Source: Rhodobacter sp. TJ_12 (GTDB lineage Bacteria; Pseudomonadota; Alphaproteobacteria; Rhodobacterales; Rhodobacteraceae). Taken from it: 64,000 nt of DNA. The stretch lies in the NCBI RefSeq assembly GCF_020023995.1, contig NZ_NRRD01000001.1, positions 310,001-374,000 on the forward strand, in the 5' to 3' direction. The notes below the pieces were generated by a model that worked only from the letters and a program-made list of their open reading frames with translations, ran no database searches and had not been told where the DNA came from. This document shows, in pieces, positions 8,394 through 17,040 of the stretch (position 1 is the first letter of the stretch; each line of letters starts with the position of its first letter). Position numbers and translations under genes: made by a program.

Positions 8394-9815
8394 ATGAAGA
8401 TCAATACTCTTTCCGGGCGGTTTCTGGTGCTCACGACGGTTTTCGTCGTGCTGGCAGAAATGCTTATCCTGTTGCCGGGATTGGCGAATTTTCGTGAGGA
8501 TTATCTGCTGACGCGGCTTGAGCGGGCGCAGATCGCCTCTTTGGCGCTTTTGACCACCGATACAATGATCGAACCCGAGTTGGAGCAAGAGTTGCTCGAC
8601 AATGCGGGCGTCTACAACGTGGTTTTGCGCCGGGACGCGGCACGCCAGCTTGTTTTGTCGTCGCCGATCCCGCAGCCGATCGTCGCCACCTACGACCTGC
8701 GCGAAGAGCCGTTTTGGCGGCTTGTGCGCGATGCATTGGCGGTTCTGGCCGATCCGCAAGATCATATCGTGCGGGTGATCGGCGATCCGGTGCAAAAGGG
8801 CGGGCTGGTGATCGAGGTCACATTGGCCACCGCGCCCTTGCGGCTGGCGATGATCGAATACGGGCTGCGGCTTTTGGCGCTTTCGGCGGTGGTCTCTGTT
8901 GTCACGGCGCTGTTGCTGTTCTTGCTGGTGCGCCGGTTGATGGTGGTGCCGATCAAGCGCGTCGTGGCGCATATGGCCGCCTATGCCGACGCGCCCGAGG
9001 ATGCGCGCACGATCATTGCGCCGCAGGCCCGAATCGAGGAACTGCGCGTGGCGGAAGAGGCCTTGGCCTCAATGCAGCATCAACTCACGGCGTCATTGCG
9101 GCAAAAAGAACGTCTTGCGCAGCTTGGGCAGGCGGTCGCCAAGATCAGTCACGATCTGCGCAACATCTTGACCACGGCGCAATTGTTTGCCGACCGGATG
9201 GAGGGTTCCGATGACCCCGCTGTGCAGCGCGCGGCCCCGAAGCTGATGAATTCGATCGGGCGCGCGGTGAACCTGTGCGAAACGACATTGGCCTTTGGTC
9301 GGGCCGAAGAGCCGCCGCCGAAACTGGCGCCCGTCGATCTGGCCGCTTTGGTCGATGAGGTGATCGAGGGCGAACAAGGCCCCGCAACCGCCGCGCAGGT
9401 CGATTTCATCACCGATGTGCCCGAGGGGCTGATGATCCGCGCCGATCACGAACAGCTTTATCGCGTGTTGTCGAACCTTGCACGCAATGCCCGCCAAGCG
9501 ATCGAGGCAACGAACCAGCCCGGCACGATCGAATTTGGCGCCGGGCAGGGCGCGGAAAGCTGGTGGATCCGGGTCCAGGATACCGGGCCGGGGCTGCCTG
9601 CCAAAGCGCGTGAGCGGTTGTTCCAGCCGTTCTCGGGCGGGGTGAAGAAAGGCGGCACCGGGCTGGGGCTCGCGATTTCTGCGGAATTGGTGCGCGGGCA
9701 TGGCGGCCGTCTGGAGTTGGTGCGCAGTGATGAAACCGGGACCGAGTTTCGCTTGACCGTCCCGCGTGGCCCCGGCCTGGCCTCGCCCGGGCCGGTTTCT
9801 GGCGCCAGCGCCTGA
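8394..9815 (+). CDS. Sensor histidine kinase with HAMP domain
   Basis: A 473-residue inner-membrane kinase: helix at about residues 7-29, a periplasmic sensor of about 120 residues, a second helix near 160-185, a HAMP linker, the dimerisation domain with His253 in the H-box KISHDLRN, then the ATPase domain with N-box NLARNARQA, G1 DTGPGLP and G2 GGTGLGLAIS. It phosphorylates itself and then a response regulator. None is encoded nearby, so it is an orphan in this window and the signal is unknown. I start at 8394, 17 codons inside the longest frame, because the membrane helix then sits at a normal distance from the start; the ribosome-binding site is weak. Confidence 0.9.
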   Translation: MKINTLSGRFLVLTTVFVVLAEMLILLPGLANFREDYLLTRLERAQIASLALLTTDTMIEPELEQELLDNAGVYNVVLRRDAARQLVLSSPIPQPIVATYDLREEPFWRLVRDALAVLADPQDHIVRVIGDPVQKGGLVIEVTLATAPLRLAMIEYGLRLLALSAVVSVVTALLLFLLVRRLMVVPIKRVVAHMAAYADAPEDARTIIAPQARIEELRVAEEALASMQHQLTASLRQKERLAQLGQAVAKISHDLRNILTTAQLFADRMEGSDDPAVQRAAPKLMNSIGRAVNLCETTLAFGRAEEPPPKLAPVDLAALVDEVIEGEQGPATAAQVDFITDVPEGLMIRADHEQLYRVLSNLARNARQAIEATNQPGTIEFGAGQGAESWWIRVQDTGPGLPAKARERLFQPFSGGVKKGGTGLGLAISAELVRGHGGRLELVRSDETGTEFRLTVPRGPGLASPGPVSGASA

Positions 9816-9862
9816 AAATAAAGGCGCGCAGCAGAAAGTTCATTTTTTGATCGATTTCCCCC

Positions 9863-9891
9863 TTGCATTGGCTCCGCTGCGGGGCTAAATC
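9863..9891 (+). promoter_or_regulatory. Promoter of tRNA-Arg(ACG)
   Basis: TTGCAT (9863-9868), a 17-base spacer, and TAAATC (9886-9891), ending 12 bases before the mature 5' end of the tRNA. Spacing and distance fit a sigma-70 tRNA promoter. Confidence 0.6.
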
Positions 9892-9903
9892 GCCCCCCAC
9901 AGC

Positions 9904-9980
9904 GGACCCGTAGCTCAGCTGGATAGAGCATCAGACTACGAATCTGAGGGTCGGGCGTTCGAATCGCTCCGGGTCCGCCA
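9904..9980 (+). tRNA. tRNA-Arg (anticodon ACG)
   Basis: A 77-base cloverleaf. The acceptor arms GGACCCG and CGGGTCC pair, followed by discriminator G and an encoded CCA. The D arm has AGCTCAGCTGGATAGAGC. The anticodon stem TCAGA/TCTGA encloses the loop CTACGAA with anticodon ACG, and the T loop is TTCGAAT. A34 would be deaminated to inosine to read CGU, CGC and CGA. Position 32 is C, the base TtcA thiolates in the E. coli tRNA-Arg(ICG). Confidence 0.97.
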
Positions 9981-10215
9981 TTTCATCTGAATCAGCCGAA
10001 ATATGAAATTTTCTGCCAACTGTGACCTTGCGTCCGGTGGCCGTTACGGCTGAGCAGAGCATACTCTTGGCGCTGCGATTACCCTAATTGGTGAAAATCT
10101 GGCATACTATTTCCTCGCCGAATCGCGCTTGTCATGGCGTGTGGCGTAGTGAAAGCAACGCATACGATTACGCTTCGTTTCGACCAATTTTGCCGAAGCG
10201 CCGGGGGTTTGATAG

Positions 10216-12948
10216 ATGGCCGACAAGAAGAGTTCGAGTTTGACCGCGCTTGTTTTGGCTATCGCTTATGCCGTTGTTGGTGTTGTCTACATCACGACCA
10301 GCGACTGGCTTTTGGGCAAATTCGTGCCCGAGCTTCAACAATACCAGCTGTTCCAGACCCTCAAGGGGGGGGCCTCTATCGGCGTGACGGCTTTCGGGCT
10401 GTGGCTGATCCTGCGGTTCGCCCTTGGTCGGCTTGAAAAGGCGCTTGCAGAGACGCGCTTGGCGGAAAGTCGGTTGCGTGGCGCGCTGCTGGCCGCCGGC
10501 GGAAACTGCTGGCGCGCGGAGCTGCAAAAAGACCAGACCCTGATGGTACACACGCGCGGCAGCCCGATGAAAGGGATCGATATCGATACCCGGGTCAGCT
10601 ACGAAGAAAGTGTTCTGCGCGCCCAAATTCACCCCGATGACCGGCCTGCCTATGGGGCTATGATCGACGCGATCAAGGCTGGCGCGCCAGACATTCCCGG
10701 CGGGATCTTTCGGCTTTTGACCGCACAAAACGATTGGCGTTGGGTCAAGATCGTCCCCGATCCGGAAAGCCGCAAGAACGGGCCGCCCGGGGCGATTTAC
10801 GGGGTGACGCTTGACATCACCGCCTTGCAGGAAACCACGCGCGCGCTGGCTGATGTCATCGCCGGGGGCGAGTTGGGCACTTGGCGGCATGATCTGCGCA
10901 CCGACCGGCTTTATGTGAATGCGCGCTGGGCCGAGATGCTGGGCTATACGCTTGCGGAGCTTGATCCGCAGATGATCGATGATTGGCGCGCGCTGGTGCA
11001 CCCCGACGATATGCGCGAGCTTGAAGCCGATCATGAACACCAGTTCCAGACGCGCGATTATTTCTTCGCCTATGAATTTCGGATGCGCCACAAGGATGGG
11101 CATTGGGTCTGGGTTTTGTCGCGCGGTAAGGCGGTTGAAACCTCTGAAACCGGCGAGGCGCTGGTTTTGTCGGGCGTTCACATCGATATTTCCCGGCGCA
11201 AGGCGCTGGAAGCGGAACTGCTTGAGAAAAGCGACTTCCTGCAACGGCTGACCGAGACCTCGGTTTCGGGGATCTTGTCGTTGGATGAAGAGGGCACGGT
11301 GGTTTTTGCCAACCTTGAGGCGCAGCAGATTCTGGATACGACCGGCGCCGGGCTGGTGGGGCGGCGGCAGGATGAAATCGGCTGGGTGCAGCGGGGCAGC
11401 CTTGAACCGGAAACCGGCGTGCCGCTGGAACGGTTGCGCCGCAGCCGCGCCGTGATCCGCGACATGCGCATGAGCCTGTCTTTGCCCGAGGGCCCGGATC
11501 GGGAAATCTCGGTCAATGCCGCGCCGATGGAAACGCCCGGCGGGCCGGTGCAAATCGTCTGTTCGGTCACGGATATCACCCAGCGTCTGATCGATGAACG
11601 GCGCTTGGCATTGGCGGCGGAAGAGGCCCGCTTCGCCGCAAGCCACGATATGCTGACCGGGCTGCCGAACCGGGAATTGTTCGGGGCGCATGTGGCCGCG
11701 ATGGTGCGGCAGGCCAAATCCGAAGGCCGGCTTTTGGCGCAGGTTTTTTTGAGCATCGACCATTTTCAGCAGATCAAGGATCGGTTCGGTCCGATCCTTG
11801 GCGACCGACTGATCTGCATGATCGCCGAGCGGCTTGATGGGGTGCGCAGCGGCGCGCAGCTTCTGGCGCGCGTCGGCGGAGAAGAGTTCACCTTCCTCGA
11901 CAAGCTGCAAACCGCCGAAGAGGCCGCGACCTTTGCCGCCGTGCTGGCCCGCGCCTTTGAAAGCCCGTTCGAGGTGGATGGACAGACGGTTTACCTAAGC
12001 GCATCGATGGGGGTGTCGATCTACCCAATGGATGCGCTAAGCGCCGAGGAGATGTGGCTCAATGCCGATCTGGCGATGTATGAGGCCAAGGCGCTGGGCG
12101 GCAATTGCTCGGTGCCCTTCACCGCGCAATTGCGCGACCGCGTCGCGCGGGCCGCCAAGATCGGCCAATCACTGCAACGCGCGATTCGGGATCGTGCCTT
12201 TGAGCTTGTGTTGCAGCCGCAGGTCAGCCTGAAACAAGAGCGCGAATTGGTCGGGGCCGAGGTTTTGGTGCGTTGCACCGATCCCGACCTTGCCGGGATC
12301 GGCCCCGCCGACTTCATGCCCGTGGCGGAAAAGACCGGTCTGATCCGGCAGATCGATTTGTTGGTCGTCGATCTTGCAGGGCTGTTCATGGCCGAGTTGC
12401 GCGGGCGTGGTCTTGGGCTGCGCCTGTCGATCAACCTGTCGCCCGACAGCTTGCGGCAGGTTGGTTTTGGCGAAGAGCTGTTGGCGCATCTGGCGGCGGC
12501 AGGGCTTGGGTCCGAAGATGTTCAATTCGAACTGACCGAGGGTGCCGTGGTCGATCTTAAATCCGATGCGCGCGGGGCCATCGCGCTGCTGCTGGAAGCC
12601 GGGTTCGAATTGTCGGCCGATGATTTTGGCACCGGCTATTCTTCCCTGAGCTATCTGCAAAAGCTCAATCTGGGCGAGTTGAAGATCGATCAAAGCTTCG
12701 TATCGCGTCTGGGTCTGGGGGAGGATGCCTCGGATGCGATCGTGCTGGCCACACTGGCGATGGCACGGGCGCTTGATCTGCGCACGGTGGCCGAGGGGAT
12801 CGATACCGAAGAACAAGCGGCGTGGTTGTGCGCGCAGGGCTGTGACGTGGGGCAAGGCTACTTGTTCGGGCGCCCCGTCCCGCCCGAGAAATTCATCGAA
12901 AGCTACTTGCTGGTGCCGCTGGCGCGGGATCAGGTGGCGGCGCTTTAG
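10216..12948 (+). CDS. Membrane-anchored PAS-GGDEF-EAL c-di-GMP regulator
   Basis: A 910-residue protein: two membrane helices (about residues 8-28 and 50-70), a short coiled segment, about three PAS-type sensor domains (roughly 95-455), then GGDEF and EAL domains. The cyclase signature is GGEEF at 554-558. The EAL domain reads EVLVR with Glu682 and keeps INLS, ELTE, DDFGTGYSS, KIDQSF and AEG, so both the diguanylate cyclase and the phosphodiesterase may be active. No RxxD inhibitory site is visible before GGEEF. It should make or break c-di-GMP in response to a PAS-sensed signal. It stands alone after the tRNA gene; 235 bases of leader carry its promoter. The ribosome-binding site is weak. 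Confidence 0.92.
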   Translation: MADKKSSSLTALVLAIAYAVVGVVYITTSDWLLGKFVPELQQYQLFQTLKGGASIGVTAFGLWLILRFALGRLEKALAETRLAESRLRGALLAAGGNCWRAELQKDQTLMVHTRGSPMKGIDIDTRVSYEESVLRAQIHPDDRPAYGAMIDAIKAGAPDIPGGIFRLLTAQNDWRWVKIVPDPESRKNGPPGAIYGVTLDITALQETTRALADVIAGGELGTWRHDLRTDRLYVNARWAEMLGYTLAELDPQMIDDWRALVHPDDMRELEADHEHQFQTRDYFFAYEFRMRHKDGHWVWVLSRGKAVETSETGEALVLSGVHIDISRRKALEAELLEKSDFLQRLTETSVSGILSLDEEGTVVFANLEAQQILDTTGAGLVGRRQDEIGWVQRGSLEPETGVPLERLRRSRAVIRDMRMSLSLPEGPDREISVNAAPMETPGGPVQIVCSVTDITQRLIDERRLALAAEEARFAASHDMLTGLPNRELFGAHVAAMVRQAKSEGRLLAQVFLSIDHFQQIKDRFGPILGDRLICMIAERLDGVRSGAQLLARVGGEEFTFLDKLQTAEEAATFAAVLARAFESPFEVDGQTVYLSASMGVSIYPMDALSAEEMWLNADLAMYEAKALGGNCSVPFTAQLRDRVARAAKIGQSLQRAIRDRAFELVLQPQVSLKQERELVGAEVLVRCTDPDLAGIGPADFMPVAEKTGLIRQIDLLVVDLAGLFMAELRGRGLGLRLSINLSPDSLRQVGFGEELLAHLAAAGLGSEDVQFELTEGAVVDLKSDARGAIALLLEAGFELSADDFGTGYSSLSYLQKLNLGELKIDQSFVSRLGLGEDASDAIVLATLAMARALDLRTVAEGIDTEEQAAWLCAQGCDVGQGYLFGRPVPPEKFIESYLLVPLARDQVAAL

Positions 12949-13041
12949 CGCGCAAGATCGGGGCCAACCGCGCGGCGCGCCTGCGCACGTGTTGTCCCGG
13001 CCCGGGCGCTGTGATCCCATGCCGCGATCCAAGAGGCGGAC

Positions 13042-14283
13042 ATGCGCACCAGTGAAACCCATCCCTTGCAGATTGCCGAAGTGTCGGCCGGGCCCGGTCT
13101 GGGCCGGATCGGGCTAACCTTTTGCCCCGGAAAATATGATCGCGCCGCCTATTCCGGGGCCTGGGCGCGTGATCTGGACCTGGATCTGGATGTCATCGCG
13201 GCTTGGGGGGCACGGGTGGTGGTGACGCTGGTGGAACCCGCCGAGCTTGCCGCGCTTAAGGTGCCGGGGCTCGGCGCGGCGGTTCATGCGCGCGGCATGA
13301 TCTGGCAGCATTTGCCGATTGCCGATTATTCTGTGCCCGATGATTTGTTCGAGGTGCGCTGGGCCAGTGCGGGCCGGGGACTGCGCGACATCTTGCGTGC
13401 CGGGCAAGATATCTTGGTGCATTGCAAGGGGGGGCTGGGCCGTGCGGGCATGATTGCGGCGCGGCTTTTGGCCGAATTGGGGATGGAGCCGAAAGCGGCG
13501 ATCCGTGCGGTGCGCACCGCCCGCCCCGGGGCCATCGAAACGCCTTCGCAATTGGCGCTGGTGCGGGGCACGCGGGCGATTGACGAACCGGCCGTGCTGG
13601 ATACCGCCGCGCTGACGCGGATCGGCGGGCAATTGGGCACCAATCCGGGCGGCGTTTGGGCGGATGCGGCAGGGCGGCGCTATTACGTCAAGGAGCTTGA
13701 GAGCCCGCCGCATGCCCGCAATGAACGTTTGGCCGCGGCGCTTTACCGGTTGGCGGGGGCACCTGTCCTGACCTATCTGCCCACCGCTAAGCCCACGCAG
13801 GTCGCAACGCTTTTCGTCGATCTGGAAAAGACCTCTGTTGCGCAATTGACGCAAGACGAGCGCCGGGCCGCGCAGCGCTGGCTGGGCGTGCATGCATGGC
13901 TGGCCAATTGGGATGCCGCAGGCGCCTTGGGCGACAATCAGGGGGTGGTGCAGGGGGTGGTGACCACGCTTGATGTTGGCGGCGCGCTCGAATTTCGGGC
14001 CACGGGCGATCCGAAGGGCCGGGCCTTTGGTCCCGAGGTGGGCGAGATCGACCGGCTTCGCGCCGATGCCGATAACCCCCATGCGGTCAAGCTTTTCGGG
14101 GATATGGAGGCGCAGGCGGTGGCACAGGCAATCGACGTGGTCACCCGTTTGCCCGAGGCTGCAATCGCGCGCGTGGTGGCCGAATATGGCCGGAGCGAGA
14201 AGTTGGCCGCCAAGCTGATCGCGCGTCAACAGGACATGGCACGTCGCCTTACAGCGCCAGAAGCTTTGGCACTTGATCGGTGA
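13042..14283 (+). CDS. Dual-specificity phosphatase domain fused to a kinase-like domain
   Basis: A 413-residue protein with two parts. Residues about 20-190 look like a CDKN3-type dual-specificity/tyrosine phosphatase: the P-loop HCKGGLGR has Cys128 and Arg134, and an Asp in PIADYSVPDD could be the general acid. Residues about 195-413 resemble the HipA-like kinase domain I recall from phage MuF-type head proteins and ADP-ribosyltransferase toxins. They have a GTNPGG glycine loop, YYVK (candidate ATP-binding Lys), ANWDxxGxxxDN (catalytic Asp and Asn) and LDVGG (metal-binding Asp). The phosphatase call is firm; the kinase call is by motif memory. A GAGG lies just before the ATG. Its last 35 bases overlap the end of draG on the opposite strand. 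Confidence 0.75.
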   Translation: MRTSETHPLQIAEVSAGPGLGRIGLTFCPGKYDRAAYSGAWARDLDLDLDVIAAWGARVVVTLVEPAELAALKVPGLGAAVHARGMIWQHLPIADYSVPDDLFEVRWASAGRGLRDILRAGQDILVHCKGGLGRAGMIAARLLAELGMEPKAAIRAVRTARPGAIETPSQLALVRGTRAIDEPAVLDTAALTRIGGQLGTNPGGVWADAAGRRYYVKELESPPHARNERLAAALYRLAGAPVLTYLPTAKPTQVATLFVDLEKTSVAQLTQDERRAAQRWLGVHAWLANWDAAGALGDNQGVVQGVVTTLDVGGALEFRATGDPKGRAFGPEVGEIDRLRADADNPHAVKLFGDMEAQAVAQAIDVVTRLPEAAIARVVAEYGRSEKLAAKLIARQQDMARRLTAPEALALDR

Positions 14284-15115
14284 TTTCGTCCTGCACCTGC
14301 GTGTCCAGCACCTCCAGCCAGCGCATCGGCAGCGATTCCAACCCCCAAAGCGCGCCCGCCAGCATGCCCGCAAGCGCGCCCGTCGTATCGGCATCGCCGC
14401 CTTGATTGACGGTGGACACCACCGCCTCTTCAAAGCTGTCGGCGGCCAGAACAAAATGCAAAACTGTCTGCATTGTCTCGACCACGAAGGCCGAGCATTG
14501 GCCGCGATAGGGCGCAAACCGAAAAATCCGGTGCTGCTCCACCAAGGCGGCGCCCGCGCGCTCTATGGCGGGTTTGCCCCCGCCTTCGATCAGCCCGTGC
14601 ACCATTTGCACCAAGGCCAGACAGGCGGCATCGGATAGCGGGTTATGATGCGTGGTATGCGCCTGCACCCGCGCCCAATCCGCCGCCCGGTCCGGCACGC
14701 CCAGCGTCGCCAGCGCCACCGGCAAAATCCGCATCGCGGCGCCATTGCCCGCATCGTCTTCCATTTCCGGCCCGGCAACCGATCCATCGCGCAAGAACCG
14801 CTTGATCCCGCGCCGACAGGTATTGCCCACATCGGCGGGTTTGGTGGCCAGCCAAGCGGCGAATTCTTCACACAGATCGCGCGCATCCAGCCCGCCGCAC
14901 CGAATAAGCGAGCGCCCAAGCGCCAGCGACATTTGCGTGTCATCGGTGACCGCGCCGGGGGGCAACCGCAGCCAGCCGCCCCCGGTGATCTCGCGATGCA
15001 CGCCTAGTTGTGCGGCGATCTCGCGCGCGGTCATGAATTCGGTCGTCGCGCCCAAAGCATCGCCAAGCGCAAAGCCCAAATAGGCGGCCAAGGCCCTGTC
15101 TTGACAGTCAGACAT
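14249..15115 (-). CDS. draG: ADP-ribosyl-[dinitrogen reductase] hydrolase DraG
   Basis: DraG removes ADP-ribose from Arg of nitrogenase Fe protein and so reactivates it when ammonium runs out or light returns. The 288-residue sequence is close along its whole length to what I remember of Rhodospirillum rubrum DraG. It has the binuclear Mn-site motifs TDDT at residues 57-60 and GGDADTTGA at 239-247, plus DVGNTCRRGI and DAGNGAAMR. Its start lies inside the end of draT (8-base overlap), so the two are co-translated. The 3' end converges on, and overlaps, the phosphatase-kinase gene. No nif structural genes are in the window. Confidence 0.96.
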   Translation of the reverse strand: MSDCQDRALAAYLGFALGDALGATTEFMTAREIAAQLGVHREITGGGWLRLPPGAVTDDTQMSLALGRSLIRCGGLDARDLCEEFAAWLATKPADVGNTCRRGIKRFLRDGSVAGPEMEDDAGNGAAMRILPVALATLGVPDRAADWARVQAHTTHHNPLSDAACLALVQMVHGLIEGGGKPAIERAGAALVEQHRIFRFAPYRGQCSAFVVETMQTVLHFVLAADSFEEAVVSTVNQGGDADTTGALAGMLAGALWGLESLPMRWLEVLDTQVQDEITDQVPKLLAL

Positions 15116-15929
15116 CGTCGATCCTCACCCGATAGGCCCCGCCGATGGCCAGAAATTCGCGTTCCCCCTGCAACAGCCGCGTCGGCAGCAGTCCGGGGTA
15201 AGACAGCACCTTTGCCACCGGCACGGCCACTGTCAGAATCTTGTCGCCAAAGCAATCCGCCACCTCCCGCTCGGACGAGAACGAGACAAGATTGTTCAGC
15301 CGGATCACCGCCTCGCGCTTGCCGATCCGTTCCAAAACGGCATGATCTTCCAGCGCATTGCTGCCCCGGTAAAGCGTCAAATGCGTTTGCCCGGCAAAAG
15401 CGAAGCGCGCCGCGATCCATTGTGCCGCCTCATACAGCAAATCAAGCTGTGCCCAGATCGCATTGGCATGAAACCCGCTTTGCATCTTTTCACTGGTATA
15501 AACCTGCCATGCCGAACAGCTCATGCAGGCAAGCACTTCCTTGTGAAAGCATGGCGCGATGCCAAAGCGGCTTTCCACCCAGCCTTTAAGCACTGCACCT
15601 TCGGGCCCGTTGCTGTCAAAGCTCCAGCCTTGCAGCAACCGCAGGAAAGATGACCGAAACGGCCGCGTGCCGCCCGGTGCCGTTTGCTGCTCCGGGTCGA
15701 TGCCGAACATCGCCTGCATATAGCTGAGAAAGGCCGCCCCGGCTTCGGCGCCGGTTTCGGCCTGCGCGAGCATGGTAAAAAGCGCTGGGTTCATTTCGCG
15801 CACGCCATGGATATGCAGTGCCTCGGGGGCGGCGTTGAAGCCGCAACTGGCCACCCATTGCGACGACCGCCCGACGCGGTTGGTCGAATGGCCCAAGCCC
15901 GGTTTGCGTTGTGTGCCCTGTTCGCTCAT
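15108..15929 (-). CDS. draT: NAD+-dinitrogen-reductase ADP-D-ribosyltransferase DraT
   Basis: DraT transfers ADP-ribose from NAD+ to an Arg of nitrogenase Fe protein, switching nitrogen fixation off in response to ammonium or darkness. The 273-residue protein matches the family pattern: HIHGVREMN, RSSFLRLLQGW, SNGPEGAVLKGWVESRFG, and an R-S-ExE layout (LTLYRGSN, SFSSER, GEREFL). Length is close to the 276 of R. rubrum DraT. A second in-frame ATG ends at 15941; neither has a clear ribosome-binding site. PII proteins GlnB/GlnK and AmtB usually control it, and they are not in this window. Confidence 0.95.
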   Translation of the reverse strand: MSEQGTQRKPGLGHSTNRVGRSSQWVASCGFNAAPEALHIHGVREMNPALFTMLAQAETGAEAGAAFLSYMQAMFGIDPEQQTAPGGTRPFRSSFLRLLQGWSFDSNGPEGAVLKGWVESRFGIAPCFHKEVLACMSCSAWQVYTSEKMQSGFHANAIWAQLDLLYEAAQWIAARFAFAGQTHLTLYRGSNALEDHAVLERIGKREAVIRLNNLVSFSSEREVADCFGDKILTVAVPVAKVLSYPGLLPTRLLQGEREFLAIGGAYRVRIDDV

Positions 15930-15971
15930 GGCCCGGATCATGCGCCGGGCGCGCGCCGCTGTGAAGGCGGC

Positions 15972-16003
15972 ACAAATGCAAACGGGGGGCCAAGCCCCCC
16001 GCC
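15972..16003 (-). terminator. Intrinsic terminator of dapA
   Basis: An 8-bp stem CGGGGGGC/GCCCCCCG (15983-15990 with 15994-16001) with a 3-base loop, followed on the minus strand by GTTTGCATTTG. It lies between dapA and draT, so it should isolate draTG from dapA transcription. Confidence 0.6.
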
Positions 16004-16029
16004 ACGTATTCCAATGAAAGCCGGTTGGC

Positions 16030-16902
16030 TTAGATCAGCCCGGCATGGGCCATCGCCGCATCAATCGTGGCTTTGGTCGCATCGCTCAGCTCGGTGAGCG
16101 GCAGCCGCACCTCGGCCCGGCACAGGCCCAGTTTCGACATCGCATATTTTGCCCCCGCAACGCCCGGCTCCAAAAAGAGTGCGATATGCAGCGGCAAAAG
16201 CTGATCTTGATAGGCCAGCGCCTTGGCATAATCGCCTGCAAGCGTTGCGGCCTGCATTTCGGCGCAAAGTTTGGGCGCGACATTGGCGGTCACGGAAATG
16301 CAGCCGACACCGCCCATCGCGTTAAAGCCCACAGCCGTCGCATCCTCGCCCGAAAGCTGGATGAAGTCGGCGCCGCAGGTCATGCGTTGTTTGGCCACCC
16401 GGCTCAGATCGCCGGTGGCATCCTTCACGCCAATGATGCGCGGTAGCTTCGCCAACTCGCCCATCGTTTCGGGCACCATATCCACGACCGAGCGGCCCGG
16501 AATATTGTAGATGATGATCGGCAAATCGCTGGCATCATGCATCGCTTTGAAATGCGCCACCATGCCGCGTTGGGTCGGCTTGTTGTAATAGGGCGTCACC
16601 ACCAGCGCGCCATCGGCGCCCGCCTCCGCCGCGTGACGGATCAGTTCCACGCCCTCGGTGGTGGCGTTCGAACCGGCGCCCGCCAGCACCGGCACCCGGC
16701 CCGCAGCGGTTTCCACGACGACGCGCACGACTTCCTTATGTTCGTCATGGCTCAGCGTCGGGCTTTCGCCGGTGGTGCCCACGGGCACGATGCCGTTGCT
16801 GCCCTGTGCAATATGCCATTCGACCAGCTTCTTGAGCGTGTCCCAATCGACTTCGCCGTTCATGAACGGCGTGACGAGTGCGGGAATAGACCCTTTGAAC
16901 AT
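16030..16902 (-). CDS. dapA: 4-hydroxy-tetrahydrodipicolinate synthase
   Basis: DapA condenses pyruvate with aspartate semialdehyde, the first committed step to lysine and meso-diaminopimelate. The 290-residue (beta/alpha)8 protein has GTTGESPTL near residue 43, YYNKP with the catalytic Tyr and GVKDATGD with the Schiff-base Lys at about 160. The longest frame reaches 16980, but the ATG ending at 16902 has AGGAG 8 bases upstream and gives the standard length. It has its own promoter at 16952-16980 and a terminator, so it is monocistronic, divergent from the transglycosylase gene. Confidence 0.97.
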   Translation of the reverse strand: MFKGSIPALVTPFMNGEVDWDTLKKLVEWHIAQGSNGIVPVGTTGESPTLSHDEHKEVVRVVVETAAGRVPVLAGAGSNATTEGVELIRHAAEAGADGALVVTPYYNKPTQRGMVAHFKAMHDASDLPIIIYNIPGRSVVDMVPETMGELAKLPRIIGVKDATGDLSRVAKQRMTCGADFIQLSGEDATAVGFNAMGGVGCISVTANVAPKLCAEMQAATLAGDYAKALAYQDQLLPLHIALFLEPGVAGAKYAMSKLGLCRAEVRLPLTELSDATKATIDAAMAHAGLI

Positions 16903-16951
16903 GACACGCTCCTGAGGTGGGGGCGGATTCGCCCGGTGGAAAATTGCGCGG

Positions 16952-16980
16952 AACATAGGCGAGGCTTGCGAGCTTGCCAA
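16952..16980 (-). promoter_or_regulatory. Sigma-70-type promoter of dapA
   Basis: On the minus strand TTGGCA (16980-16975), 17-base spacer, TATGTT (16957-16952). The expected start near 16945 gives a leader of about 43 bases. Confidence 0.55.
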
Positions 16981-17040
16981 CTTGTGAATTGCACTCGTTA
17001 CAACCTACAGGCAGGAAGGAAAAAACACGCGAGCAGAGCC

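Noticed and set aside
10168-11910. Minus-strand open frame of 580 codons opposite the PAS-GGDEF-EAL gene
   Set aside because: Antisense shadow; no start signal and composition typical of reversed coding DNA.
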